From positions 1 to 20,381 of the forward strand of contig CAYQNU010000037.1 of the NCBI GenBank assembly GCA_964419055.1: a stretch of 20,381 nt of DNA, written 5' to 3'. The translations under genes were made by a program, and so were the position numbers. This DNA is from CAYQNU01 sp964419055. GTDB lineage: Bacteria; Bacteroidota; Bacteroidia; Flavobacteriales_D; Parvicellaceae. This document shows, piece by piece, positions 7,865-16,434 of the stretch (position 1 is the stretch's first letter; every line of letters starts with the position of its first letter). Under the pieces are notes generated by a model that was not told the DNA's origin, did no database searches, and worked only from the letters and a program-made list of their open reading frames with translations.

Positions 7865-8378
7865 AACCCGATTAAGAGCTATTCAATTATTTGTTTTTGA
7901 TGTTGACGGAGTTATTTCGGATGGTTCGGTCTTAATGGACGGTGCGGGAGAATGGGTAAGGAATATGCATGTGAGAGATGGGTTGGCCATTAAATTGGCA
8001 CTCAAACAAGGATTTGAAGTAGCTATTATTACGGCTGGGACTTCAAAAAAAGTGGAGGAACGCATGCGTTATTTAGGTATTGAGCATGTCTTTATGGGAG
8101 TGATGGATAAAAAATCGATTCTTACAGAATTGGTGTCAAAGCTAGGAGTGACGATGGAACAAACGCTTTACATGGGTGATGATTTACCCGATTATAAATG
8201 TCTCCAAGCAGTGGGGGTGAGCACTTGTCCCAATGATGCTGTAGTTGAAATCAGAGCTATTAGCGATTATATTTCACATTTTTCGGGTGGAAGAGGAGCT
8301 GTGCGTGATGTAATCGAACAAACAATGAAAGTGCAGGGCAAATGGGAAGCCGTTGAACGACATTTTTTTGGGAGTTAA
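7842..8378 (+). CDS. kdsC: KdsC-type 3-deoxy-D-manno-octulosonate 8-phosphate phosphatase (HAD family)
   Basis: A 178-aa HAD phosphatase of the small, cap-less C0 type, expected to hydrolyse KDO-8-phosphate to KDO in lipopolysaccharide core synthesis. Motif I is FDVDGVISDG (nucleophile D20, acid/base D22), motif II is IITAGTS (T64), motif III lysine lies in MDKKS (K90/K91), and motif IV is GDDLPD (112-117). Length and the NMHVRDGLAIKL segment are typical of KdsC. The lone alternative is another cap-less HAD phosphatase. The start at 7842 lies inside the end of the upstream gene (23-bp overlap). IITAGTS replaces the IITGRxS found in many KdsC proteins, a modest deviation. Confidence 0.88.
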   Translation: MKKNSNYKTRLRAIQLFVFDVDGVISDGSVLMDGAGEWVRNMHVRDGLAIKLALKQGFEVAIITAGTSKKVEERMRYLGIEHVFMGVMDKKSILTELVSKLGVTMEQTLYMGDDLPDYKCLQAVGVSTCPNDAVVEIRAISDYISHFSGGRGAVRDVIEQTMKVQGKWEAVERHFFGS

Positions 8379-8391
8379 CTTCAATTAATGA

Positions 8392-8793
8392 TGACTGAAA
8401 ACGAAATAGCCAATAAAATTATTGGTTTGAATTCTCTATGCAATTCACATTTTACATACAATAGTATATTTTAGGAGATTAGGGTATAAAAAACAGTTGG
8501 TTTTTCAAATTGAATACTACTTTGATTTTTTTAAAACCACATAGCCACATAGAATTGCTTCATTTAAAAAGCTTTTGCATAGAAAAAATTACATTTTTCA
8601 TAGAAGGCTATGTAAAAGCGAAGCTTCTATCTTAAGCTTTAAAGTTTCATTTCTATGTGCCTATGATTTCTATGTGGTTAAAATCATATTGTTTTTTTAT
8701 TCTAGTTAGTTTGCAAAATATCTAGATAATCCAATTAATTTTAATAAAGCTCTAGTCAAAAATGGAATTAGAAGAGTAGTAAATGGACTTTAA
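8392..8793 (+). pseudogene. Split remnant of a GxxExxY-family gene
   Basis: A 27-codon fragment at 8392-8475 begins MTENEIANKIIGL, matching the usual N-terminus of GxxExxY proteins, then loses similarity and stops. A second fragment in another part of the gap (about 8710-8793) reads INFNKALVKNGIRRVVNGL followed by a stop, which is the typical C-terminus of the same family. The central domain that gives the family its name is absent, and the space between is filled by AT-rich sequence and the CACATAG palindromic repeat. The first ATG is 13 bases after the kdsC stop. GxxExxY proteins are small, of uncertain function, and common in Bacteroidota; an intact one is about 125 aa. The two halves are recognised from memory of the family, not by alignment. 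Confidence 0.6.
8531..8682. repeat. Palindromic repeat with CACATAG / CTATGTG arms
   Basis: AACCACATAG (8535-8544) pairs with CTATGTGGTT (8670-8679), and CACATAGAA (8546-8554) with TTCTATGTG (8651-8659). Inside, GCTTTTGCATAG and CTATGTAAAAGC form an imperfect inner stem. It has the look of a dispersed flavobacterial intergenic element and lies between the two halves of the GxxExxY remnant. No reading frame is supported within it. Confidence 0.7.
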
Positions 8794-8814
8794 ACTCTTG
8801 GTGAACTTTTCGAA

Positions 8815-8892
8815 AACTTTGTACCTTAGCGGTTTAAGAAAAAAGAGTTAACCGCAAAGGAAATGCAAAAAATGCGCAAAGCACACAAAGTT
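8815..8892. repeat. Palindromic repeat with AACTTTGT / ACAAAGTT arms
   Basis: AACTTTGT (8815-8822) pairs with ACAAAGTT (8885-8892), and CGGTTTAA (8830-8837) with TTAACCG (8848-8854). The right half carries CGCAAAG-type motifs. It starts 21 bases after the stop of the GxxExxY C-terminal fragment. From memory, similar AACCGCAAAG/CTTTGCGGTT repeats are scattered through Flavobacterium genomes. The rest of the gap, 8893-9040, shows nothing else I can name. Confidence 0.7.
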
Positions 8893-9040
8893 GTATAAAA
8901 TTCTTCTTATCTTTTAATAAGGTGTTTTGTTTCTTTAGTAATTACGATGGTTGTGCCTTAAAAAAACGCTATTTATAGAATATTAATGAATTAACAACAT
9001 TTACCATTACCCAAAGTAATAAAAGCTACATTTTTATTAC

Positions 9041-9048
9041 TACTTTTG
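9041..9048 (+). promoter_or_regulatory. Putative -7 box (TACTTTTG) for the ABC-F gene
   Basis: Exact TAnnTTTG match ending 35 bases before the ATG at 9084; a transcript would start near 9055 with a leader of about 30 nt. No good -33 TTTG is present at normal spacing. Confidence 0.45.
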
Positions 9049-9083
9049 CAGCCCAAAAGTTTTTACAATTACAATATACATTC

Positions 9084-10961
9084 ATGATAAGTGCTAGTAA
9101 CGTTACCTTGTTTTTCGGTGGACAAGAACTGTATTCAAATATTTCTTTTTCACTAACCAATGCCGATAAGGTGGGTCTTACAGGTAAAAATGGAGCTGGG
9201 AAATCGACCTTATTAAAATTGATTTTAGGCGAGTTTAAAGCCGATTCTGGAGTTATAGCGATTCCAAAAGGTACCAAAATTTGTTATCTACCTCAAGAGA
9301 TTATTTCAAGATCTAACAAACCCATTATTGAGGAGGTGACTTCTGCTAATGCTGGAATCCTAATCATAGAACAACGATTAGAAGAAATCAATGTGGAGTT
9401 GAGTACCCGTGAAGACTATGAATCAGAGAGTTATTTAAACTTATTGGATGAATTGGTAGAATTAAATGATGCACATCGTTTTCAAGGCGGAGCAGCTGTT
9501 AATGAAATGGCTGAATTGTATTTGAAAGGATTGGGTTTTTCAACCAAAGATTTGACTCGTAAAATGACTGAGTTCAGTGGGGGATGGCAAATGCGTGTTG
9601 AATTAGCCAAATTATTAATACAAAATCCTGATGTTTTATTATTAGATGAGCCTACCAACCACTTGGATATTGAAGCCATTCAGTGGTTAGAAGAGTATTT
9701 AAAAAAATATCCAGGAGCGGTGGTTTTGATTTCCCATGATAGAGCCTTTTTGGATAATATTACCAACAGAACTATTGAAATCAATAATAAAAAATTATAC
9801 GATTACAATTGTAATTATTCTGAATATCAAATCAGAAGAGAGGAGGAATTGATTACTCAATTACAAGCATTTAAAAATCAACAAAGAGAAATTGCTCAAA
9901 CTGAAAAACTCATTAATAAATTTAGAGCTAAAGCCAGTAAAGCGTCTTTTGCCCAATCTCTGATGAAGAAATTGGACAAAATGGATAAAATTGAATTGGA
10001 TGAACTGGATGGTTCTGCATTAGCCTTTCGTTTTCCAGAGCCAATAGCATCGGGGAAATTGGTTGCCGAAGTAGAAGATGTAGGTAAAATATATGGCGAT
10101 AAAACGATCTTCAAAAATGTTCGTTTTAATATTGGAAAAGGAGAGAAAATAGCATTGATAGGTAAAAATGGAATGGGAAAATCTACCTTCATAAAAATGA
10201 TGGTTGGCGATACCGATTATACAGGCACCATTCGATTGGGGCACAATGTGAAAATTGGATATTTCGCTCAAGATGAAACCGCCAAATTAGACTTAAATAA
10301 AACTGTTTTTCAAACCATTGATGATGTTGCTTTTGGTGAAGTTCGTAAAAAAGTTCGAAATATTTTAGGTTCATTTTTGTTTGGTTCGGATGATATTGAT
10401 AAAAAAGTTTCGGTGCTTTCGGGAGGTGAAAAAACCCGTTTGGCTTTGTGTAAACTTTTATTAGAACCCTACAATTTTTTAATTCTGGATGAGCCTACTA
10501 ACCACTTAGACATTATGTCAAAAGAGGTGTTGCAAGAAGCATTGTTGGAATACCCAGGAACCTTGCTGGTAGTTTCCCACGATAGAACGTTCTTAGATGG
10601 TTTAAGTGACCGTATCTATTACATTAAAGAAAACAGAATTGGTATTTATTTTGAACAAGTAGAAGATTTCTTAAAGCATCTTCCAGCTTCGGATGAAGAA
10701 GAAAAGGAAGAGAAAAAATCAGAACCTAAAAAGGGTGACACTAAACCAACCAAAACGGTGGATAAGAAATTAGAAAACCAATTGTTTGAAGTTGAAAAAG
10801 AGATTACTAAAATTGAAAAAAAGATAGCCGAAATTGAAGCGAAAATCAATGCAGGTGACTATGAAGGAGAAGAGATTTTCACAAATTTGGAAACGGAAAA
10901 AAACAAATTAGAGAAAAAAATGGAAGAATGGGAAACGGTTTCTTCCCAAATTGAGGCATAA
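9084..10961 (+). CDS. ABC-F family ATPase (ribosome-associated)
   Basis: A 625-aa soluble protein with two ABC ATPase domains and no membrane segments, the ABC-F plan. Members bind the ribosomal E site and modulate translation or relieve stalling; some give antibiotic resistance. Domain 1: Walker A GKNGAGKST (34-42), signature FSGGWQMR (164-171), Walker B LLLDEPTNHLD (185-195). Inter-domain linker about 245-310, rich in charged helix. Domain 2: Walker A GKNGMGKST (360-368), signature LSGGEKTR (445-452), Walker B LILDEPTNHLD (466-476). A Lys/Glu-rich tail (about 535-625) forms a predicted coiled coil, as in Uup and related proteins, favouring a housekeeping paralogue over a resistance factor. 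The next gene follows after 23 bp and is probably co-transcribed. The particular ABC-F subfamily cannot be fixed by eye. Confidence 0.93.
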   Translation: MISASNVTLFFGGQELYSNISFSLTNADKVGLTGKNGAGKSTLLKLILGEFKADSGVIAIPKGTKICYLPQEIISRSNKPIIEEVTSANAGILIIEQRLEEINVELSTREDYESESYLNLLDELVELNDAHRFQGGAAVNEMAELYLKGLGFSTKDLTRKMTEFSGGWQMRVELAKLLIQNPDVLLLDEPTNHLDIEAIQWLEEYLKKYPGAVVLISHDRAFLDNITNRTIEINNKKLYDYNCNYSEYQIRREEELITQLQAFKNQQREIAQTEKLINKFRAKASKASFAQSLMKKLDKMDKIELDELDGSALAFRFPEPIASGKLVAEVEDVGKIYGDKTIFKNVRFNIGKGEKIALIGKNGMGKSTFIKMMVGDTDYTGTIRLGHNVKIGYFAQDETAKLDLNKTVFQTIDDVAFGEVRKKVRNILGSFLFGSDDIDKKVSVLSGGEKTRLALCKLLLEPYNFLILDEPTNHLDIMSKEVLQEALLEYPGTLLVVSHDRTFLDGLSDRIYYIKENRIGIYFEQVEDFLKHLPASDEEEKEEKKSEPKKGDTKPTKTVDKKLENQLFEVEKEITKIEKKIAEIEAKINAGDYEGEEIFTNLETEKNKLEKKMEEWETVSSQIEA

Positions 10962-10984
10962 TATTTAGTCAATCATACGTTCTT

Positions 10985-11419
10985 ATGAATACAACATTAA
11001 AAATTGGTCAAGTGCAATTAGAGCACTTTATGAGAGAACGAAAAGCCACTACACCACCATCACATTTTTTACCAACTTTTAATCTTACTGGCGCAAAGCT
11101 TTTGGATAATCAAATCATTTTTTATGGTCTTTTTCATCGTGGAAATGCTTTGATTACTGAAATGGAAGATGGATTGGAATTGAATATCTCCGTAAAACCG
11201 TATTGGTTTTTACACGCTTTGTTTGCCTTTATAGTGATGTCTTTTGGATTGTATTTGTTTGGTAATCATTTGGTTGTAAATGGCGATGGCAATCCAGCTT
11301 TTACCACTCGATTAATCTATTTTTTATCCAGCACTGTATTTTTTTTAATTCCTTACGCTCTAGTTGTTTTTGGGACTAAGCGTTTCTTACATTCAATTTT
11401 GAAGGAATTTGAAAATTAG
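10985..11419 (+). CDS. Small two-helix membrane protein, unknown function
   Basis: A 144-aa protein I do not recognise. The N-terminal ~70 residues are soluble and mixed in charge. Two hydrophobic helices follow at about 73-93 and 110-130, joined by a short polar loop with NGDGNP, and the protein ends with a charged tail. No signal peptide is seen, so the N-terminus probably faces the cytoplasm. It starts 23 bp after the ABC-F stop and its codon use looks like its neighbours', so it is probably a real gene in the same operon. It ends close to the convergent nadK stop (23 bp gap) with no clear terminator between. Confidence 0.7.
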   Translation: MNTTLKIGQVQLEHFMRERKATTPPSHFLPTFNLTGAKLLDNQIIFYGLFHRGNALITEMEDGLELNISVKPYWFLHALFAFIVMSFGLYLFGNHLVVNGDGNPAFTTRLIYFLSSTVFFLIPYALVVFGTKRFLHSILKEFEN

Positions 11420-11442
11420 AAAAGGTTATTGAAAGAATTATT

Positions 11443-12339
11443 TTAAATTTCCTCATTCCTATTATCCAATCCCCATAATAATTTGGCTCGGATAGTTTTG
11501 AAGAAATTTTGTCCTTCAAATTTTACTAAATTAATGGTGAAATCAGATTTTCGAATAAAAAGTTCTGTTTTAGAACTAATCGTCTTTGAGCGGGAATCTA
11601 AGGTAGTTAAAAGGGAGTGATCTCTACCTTCCACCACAATTTTTATTACTACATCATCGGGTATAATAATTGGGCGAGCAGTCAAACTATGTGGTGCAAT
11701 AGGATTGATGACAAAACTCTTACTTCTTGGATCTAAAATGGGCCCCCCACAACTCAACGAATAGGCCGTAGATCCTGTTGGTGTAGCTATGATTAATCCA
11801 TCCGACCAATAGGAATTCAAATAAACGTCATCAATGTAGGTATGCAACGTAATCATTGAAGCCGAATCTTTTTTGTGTATGGTGATTTCATTCAAGGCAA
11901 AGTTGAATTTACCAAATAAGTTGTTTTCGGTGGTCAAAGATAATAATCCTCTTTCTTCAAGAGTGAAATTTTTGGCAATTAAATTAGTTAAAACCAGTTT
12001 TATATCTTCTCTCGAATTGTTTGCCAAAAACCCGAGTCTTCCTGTGTTTATACCCACAATCGGAATGGTCGAGCCTGCCATAGAAGTCACCGTGTCGAGG
12101 ATGGTTCCATCACCACCAATGCACAATAAAAAATCAACCTCAATATCACTGCTGTTTGAAGTGTTGTCGTAATTATAGGTAGGAATTTCGAGGTCTTTAG
12201 GAGCAATGTTTTTTATGAAATTAGCAAATTTGTGATGAGTAATGTGCTCAATGTTCAAGGCATTCAATTCAGCATACAATTGCACAATGAAAGGAAGCAC
12301 ATCGCTTGAAAACTTTTTACCAAAAATAGCTACTTTCAT
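11443..12339 (-). CDS. nadK: NAD kinase
   Basis: A 298-aa cytosolic enzyme that phosphorylates NAD to NADP using ATP or polyphosphate. It shows GGDGT (75-79), the NAD-binding NE pair in FALNEITIHK (N150, E151) and the conserved SDGLIIATPTGSTAYS (179-194) followed by CGGP. Length fits the family. It begins 15 bp after the stop of the acyl-CoA carboxylase beta gene on the same strand, so it is probably the second gene of that operon; no promoter box fits in so short a gap. The pairing may be fortuitous, since NADP supply and branched-chain acyl-CoA catabolism share no direct step. Confidence 0.96.
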   Translation of the reverse strand: MKVAIFGKKFSSDVLPFIVQLYAELNALNIEHITHHKFANFIKNIAPKDLEIPTYNYDNTSNSSDIEVDFLLCIGGDGTILDTVTSMAGSTIPIVGINTGRLGFLANNSREDIKLVLTNLIAKNFTLEERGLLSLTTENNLFGKFNFALNEITIHKKDSASMITLHTYIDDVYLNSYWSDGLIIATPTGSTAYSLSCGGPILDPRSKSFVINPIAPHSLTARPIIIPDDVVIKIVVEGRDHSLLTTLDSRSKTISSKTELFIRKSDFTINLVKFEGQNFFKTIRAKLLWGLDNRNEEI

Positions 12340-12354
12340 AGAAATTTGTATTTG

Positions 12355-13992
12355 TTAAACTTGCAAAACACCCACATTATAGGCTTTTTCAACAGGTGCG
12401 TGATTGGCAGCTTCAATTCCCATAGAAATCCACTGACGCGTATCTAATGGGTTTATGATGGCATCTAACCACAAACGAGCCGCAGCATAGTAAGGAGTAG
12501 TTTGCACGTCATAACGGTCTTTAATTTTGTTGTAAAGATCTTGTTCCTCTTTTTCAGTAATGACTTCTCCTTTAGCTTTTTTGCTGGCTACTTCTATCTG
12601 CAACAATACTTTAGCCGCTTGAGCACCACCCATTACGGCTACTTGCGCTGAAGGCCAACCCACTATCAATCTGGGGTCATAGGCTTTACCACACATGGCA
12701 TAATTACCAGCACCATAACTGTTACCTAAAATAACGGTGAATTTAGGAACTACAGAATTGGCCATAGCATTTACCAATTTTGCTCCGTCCTTAATGATAC
12801 CACCGTGTTCAGATCGTGAGCCTACCATAAATCCCGTTACGTCTTGTAAAAATACCAAGGGAATTTTCTTTTGATTACAATTCATAATGAATCGGGCCGC
12901 TTTATCAGCAGAATCACTGTAGATAACGCCACCTAGTTGCATTTCGCCTTTTTTATTTTTAATCACTTCGCGGTTATTGGCTACAATACCCACTGCCCAA
13001 CCATCAATGCGCGCATAGCCGCACAAAATGGTTTGACCATATCCTGCTTTGTACTCTGTAAATTCTGAATTATCTACCAAACGGTTGATGATTTCAATTG
13101 AATCGTATGGTTGTACGCGATCTTCGGGTAACAATCCAAACAATTCATTAGGGTCTAATTTTGGTTTTTTACTTTCTTTTCTATCAAATCCAGCAGGAAT
13201 GTACGAACCAATTTTGTCCATAATGGCTCTAATGGTAGTCAAACAATCGGCATCATCTTTTGATTTGTAATCACACACACCACTTATTTCGTTGTGGGTT
13301 GTAGCACCACCCAATGTTTCGTTATCAATGACTTCTCCAATGGCGGCTTTTACTAAATAACTTCCTGCCAAAAATATACTTCCTGTTTTGTCTACAATTA
13401 ATGATTCATCGCTCATAATGGGCAAATACGCACCACCCGCTACACAACTTCCCATAACGGCAGCTATTTGTGTAATGCCCATCGAACTCATTATGGCATT
13501 GTTTCTAAATATTCTTCCAAAATGTTCTTTGTCTGGAAAAATTTCATCTTGCATAGGTAAGTATACCCCTGCACTGTCAACCAAATAAATGATGGGCAGT
13601 TTATTCTCAATAGCAATTTCTTGTGCTCTTAAATTCTTTTTTCCTGTAATGGGAAACCAAGCCCCTGCTTTTACAGTAGCATCATTGGCCACAACAATAC
13701 ATTGTTTTCCACTTACATAACCCATCATCACAACTACACCTCCCGAAGGACAACCCCCATGTTCGGCATACATTCCTTCACCAGCAAAAGCTCCAATTTC
13801 AATGCGTTTAGAATCTTTGTCCAACAAAAAATCTATTCGTTCACGAGCGGTCATTTTTCCTTGTTCGTGTTGTTTGTCAATTCTGGATTTTCCGCCACCT
13901 AAATATACTTTCGCAAGACGTTGATTTAAGTCAGAAACTTTCATTTTGTTGACATCTTCGTTCTTGTTAAATGATAAATTCTCTTTTTTCAT
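12355..13992 (-). CDS. Acyl-CoA carboxylase beta subunit, methylcrotonyl-CoA carboxylase type
   Basis: A 545-aa carboxyltransferase subunit that moves CO2 from carboxybiotin to an acyl-CoA. The segment PITGKKNLRAQEIAIENKLP (115-134), then YLVDSAG (136-142), LPMQDEIFPDKEHFGRIF (145-162) and GSCVAGGAYLP (181-191), together with RLWLDAIINPLDTR near the C-terminus, resemble methylcrotonyl-CoA carboxylase beta more than propionyl-CoA carboxylase beta. The likely role is leucine degradation. A biotin-carrying alpha subunit is required but is not encoded in this window. The ATG at 13992 gives a 15-residue extension before an internal Met (MKVSDLNQRL); either could be the start. A near-match -7 box (TATTTTCG on the minus strand, 14039-14046) lies upstream. 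nadK follows after 15 bp. Confidence 0.88.
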   Translation of the reverse strand: MKKENLSFNKNEDVNKMKVSDLNQRLAKVYLGGGKSRIDKQHEQGKMTARERIDFLLDKDSKRIEIGAFAGEGMYAEHGGCPSGGVVVMMGYVSGKQCIVVANDATVKAGAWFPITGKKNLRAQEIAIENKLPIIYLVDSAGVYLPMQDEIFPDKEHFGRIFRNNAIMSSMGITQIAAVMGSCVAGGAYLPIMSDESLIVDKTGSIFLAGSYLVKAAIGEVIDNETLGGATTHNEISGVCDYKSKDDADCLTTIRAIMDKIGSYIPAGFDRKESKKPKLDPNELFGLLPEDRVQPYDSIEIINRLVDNSEFTEYKAGYGQTILCGYARIDGWAVGIVANNREVIKNKKGEMQLGGVIYSDSADKAARFIMNCNQKKIPLVFLQDVTGFMVGSRSEHGGIIKDGAKLVNAMANSVVPKFTVILGNSYGAGNYAMCGKAYDPRLIVGWPSAQVAVMGGAQAAKVLLQIEVASKKAKGEVITEKEEQDLYNKIKDRYDVQTTPYYAAARLWLDAIINPLDTRQWISMGIEAANHAPVEKAYNVGVLQV

Positions 13993-14123
13993 GTTGACAA
14001 TTTGCTGCGTTTTATAATCGATTTAAGAATAGGAGTTGCGAAAATACTAAATAATTGGATTGATGAAGTCATAAACGTAGAATATGCATCATAAAAATGT
14101 ATGAGTCGTATTAAATAAATTCC

Positions 14124-14131
14124 TATTTTTG
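14124..14131 (+). promoter_or_regulatory. Putative -7 box (TATTTTTG) for the 198-aa lipoprotein gene
   Basis: Exact TAnnTTTG match 21 bases before the ATG at 14153. It overlaps an in-frame TTG at 14129, which argues against using that TTG as the start because it would lie upstream of the transcript. The -33 element is not evident. Confidence 0.4.
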
Positions 14132-14152
14132 AAAAATATAATCTACCCTAAA

Positions 14153-14749
14153 ATGAAAAAAATATCTTTGTTACTCTGCGTTGCATCAAGTTTGCTCTTA
14201 TTTTCTTGTAATGAAAAAAATACAATTAAAAGTGAATCCGATAACTCCGATAAAGATACAAAAGAAGGCATGTTAAAAGTTGAAAATGGAGTAGTAAATC
14301 CAAACGCAAAGATGAATTGCAAAGGATCTTCAAGCGTGTTTAATGCTATGTATAAGGGAGGACTCATTAATTTTACATTACAAAACACGGAGGTATTTTG
14401 GGTAACCAATGAAACTACACAAAAAAATGAGTTAAACATTTGGATGGATAATGTGACTGACAATGGAACAACAACAAATGAAGAATATCATATTAAAATT
14501 ATTTTGACAGGGGCAACCAATCCTTTAACACCCGAAACGTTTTATTTTGATGGTAAGGACAAAAAAGTTACGGCATATCTGCTAAAAGGAGAAGATGTAG
14601 TGGATACATTTGATGCCACAACAACAGGCAGTGTAACCATTGACGGATACGGTCACAGTTCTAATGTCGTATGCGGTAGCATTGATATGAAAAGCAAAGG
14701 TCTTTCTACTTTTGTGGGGCAATTTAATGAGATGTTGAGCTCGTTTTAA
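14153..14749 (+). CDS. Lipoprotein, unknown function
   Basis: A 198-aa predicted lipoprotein. The N-terminal Lys pair, hydrophobic core and lipobox LFSC (C19) mark a type II signal peptide; a polar, Ser/Asp/Lys-rich linker follows (about 20-45), then a beta-rich body with no family I recognise. The mature protein contains CKGSS and VVCGS segments, so two cysteines outside the lipobox could form a disulfide in the periplasm or at the surface. It diverges from the carboxylase gene, with its own -7 box at 14124. The following membrane protein gene has its own promoter-like pair, so this may be a single-gene unit. Confidence 0.8.
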   Translation: MKKISLLLCVASSLLLFSCNEKNTIKSESDNSDKDTKEGMLKVENGVVNPNAKMNCKGSSSVFNAMYKGGLINFTLQNTEVFWVTNETTQKNELNIWMDNVTDNGTTTNEEYHIKIILTGATNPLTPETFYFDGKDKKVTAYLLKGEDVVDTFDATTTGSVTIDGYGHSSNVVCGSIDMKSKGLSTFVGQFNEMLSSF

Positions 14750-14766
14750 ACATCTAAAAAAAAACG

Positions 14767-14794
14767 TTTGTTAATAACTGTTAATTTATTTTTG
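14767..14794 (+). promoter_or_regulatory. Putative promoter (TTTG ... TATTTTTG) for the polytopic membrane protein
   Basis: TTTG at 14767-14770 and TATTTTTG at 14787-14794 are separated by 16 bases, slightly shorter than the usual Bacteroidota spacing but with both halves matching. It is one of the two best -33/-7 pairs in the window. The ATG lies 57 bases downstream. Confidence 0.55.
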
Positions 14795-14851
14795 TGAAAG
14801 GATTAAATTAAATTGTAATTTTCACCTACTAATTTTTAAAACTATACAATT

Positions 14852-16333
14852 ATGAACATGCTCGGTTTAGGAATGCTGGGTTATTTGGGAATATTCCAAG
14901 TGGCCATTATTTTAATTTATTTAACCAGTTTTTTTATCGGATTTGGTGTGCTGCATGCTTATCTTATTTATGAGAAAAAAGCTTGGCTTAAAAATCTGTT
15001 ATCTTCAGGAGATTATTCGGATGAAGTTGCTCAAAAATTGCAATTGGCAGCTACACCTAATCAATCCTTTCCCTTATACAAATACCTTAAGTTTTATTTA
15101 TCATCTGTGGGTGTTGTATTGGCAGTTTCGGGAATTCTTACTTTAACATTGCCAGAGTCAATGGGTAGTGAAATGGCTAAATTATTAGTGTTTATACCTT
15201 TAGTTGTTGGTGGTATATTTTACTTTATGTATCAAGGTCCTATGAAAGGAAATGGCCTTTTTAGAGAGTTAACAGGATTGTTTTCCTTCGTTGGTTTTGC
15301 TATTACTTTTAATGCGTTTTTTCCTGTTTATGAAATAGATTGGTTTAGAACGGACATCTTAATTTATATTACCTTGATTGTTGGTTTGTTTTTGATTAGC
15401 CATTTAGAATCAGTTATTGCAAGTTATGTTTATATTGTAGCGGTTATTATGGCTTCTTTTGCTATACCATCAACCTTATATGGAGGCTCTGAGTGGTTAG
15501 AGTTTTTACATTTATTCATTTGGCCTTTTGGATTTGCCTCTTTATTTTATTGGGGACCACGAATCAAAGAAGCTTCAAAAATTGAAATGCGTGAGATTAC
15601 TTTTGGTGTATTGTTTATGATTATGGTTATAGCCCTAGGGTTAAACAATACCTATGGTTTTAGAGTATTGGCAATGGTGGTGATTTTGCCAAGTTTATAT
15701 TTCTTTTCAAAAGTTTATTTTTCTAAAGCCAATTGGTATTTAGAAAAACCCATTCAAACAGCAGTTGTTACCACAATTATTTATGCTTTAATTGCATTTA
15801 GTTTTGATGGTGTTATGGATAGTGTGTTAGGAAGCACTTCTGTTTACACCAGTAATTGGGGTGTTATGAAAATTTTCTCATTATTAATCATTGCAGGTAT
15901 AGGTTTTTATGGTTATTCACAATATCAAGATAATTTTGAGCATAAACCCGAATCAATCAATCTAAAATTATTGGGTGGAATAGGCGTTATTTTTATTGCC
16001 TCCTTTTTGGGTAGTGAATATTATGGGTATTATTTACCTTTTTTATATGCGCTCTATTTAGGTTTCGATTATACCATGATGGGTATCAAAAGCAAAAATG
16101 AGATTGTTATGATGACGGGTGTAGTAGTAGCTCTAAGCGTATTTATAGGTAAAATTTTAGAATTACTACAAAATGAACTCAATGACCGTATGGCAATTGG
16201 AGGTCTGCTTTTAGGATTGGGAGTTATTTTAGTGGGTGTTGTTTATTTCTTGCGTTCACAATGGACAGTAACTAATAACAACCAATTATCAAACGAACCT
16301 ATTCCACATTCATCCGACACATTAGATAGCTAA
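14852..16333 (+). CDS. Polytopic membrane protein, unknown function
   Basis: A 493-aa integral membrane protein with roughly 13-14 hydrophobic segments from the N-terminus (about 12-38) to about 465-485, then a short polar tail rich in Asn/Ser. A soluble stretch of about 40 residues (about 40-80) after the first helix is the only sizeable loop. The overall look resembles large DUF2157/DUF2339-type membrane proteins, but I cannot assign a family or a transported substrate. No nucleotide-binding or redox motif is visible. It has its own promoter-like pair upstream and a 101-bp gap before the next gene, which carries its own -7-like box. Confidence 0.8.
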   Translation: MNMLGLGMLGYLGIFQVAIILIYLTSFFIGFGVLHAYLIYEKKAWLKNLLSSGDYSDEVAQKLQLAATPNQSFPLYKYLKFYLSSVGVVLAVSGILTLTLPESMGSEMAKLLVFIPLVVGGIFYFMYQGPMKGNGLFRELTGLFSFVGFAITFNAFFPVYEIDWFRTDILIYITLIVGLFLISHLESVIASYVYIVAVIMASFAIPSTLYGGSEWLEFLHLFIWPFGFASLFYWGPRIKEASKIEMREITFGVLFMIMVIALGLNNTYGFRVLAMVVILPSLYFFSKVYFSKANWYLEKPIQTAVVTTIIYALIAFSFDGVMDSVLGSTSVYTSNWGVMKIFSLLIIAGIGFYGYSQYQDNFEHKPESINLKLLGGIGVIFIASFLGSEYYGYYLPFLYALYLGFDYTMMGIKSKNEIVMMTGVVVALSVFIGKILELLQNELNDRMAIGGLLLGLGVILVGVVYFLRSQWTVTNNNQLSNEPIPHSSDTLDS

Positions 16334-16384
16334 AAAACGAAGGTAAATTGTAACCAAATAAATAAAAATAAGTTAATTTATAAG

Positions 16385-16411
16385 TTGATGTTAAAATAAT
16401 TTATATCTTCG
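16385..16411 (+). promoter_or_regulatory. Weak promoter-like pair (TTG ... TATCTTCG)
   Basis: TTG at 16385-16387 and TATCTTCG at 16404-16411 (one mismatch to TAnnTTTG) with a 16-base spacer, 23 bases before the ATG at 16435. The gap has no terminator, so read-through from the membrane protein gene is also possible. Confidence 0.3.
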
Positions 16412-16434
16412 ACACTCATAAAAATTTAAAAGAG

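Noticed and set aside
14129..14152. In-frame TTG start for the 198-aa lipoprotein
   Set aside because: It lies inside the predicted -7 box, so it would not be in the transcript; the ATG at 14153 gives a standard lipoprotein signal.
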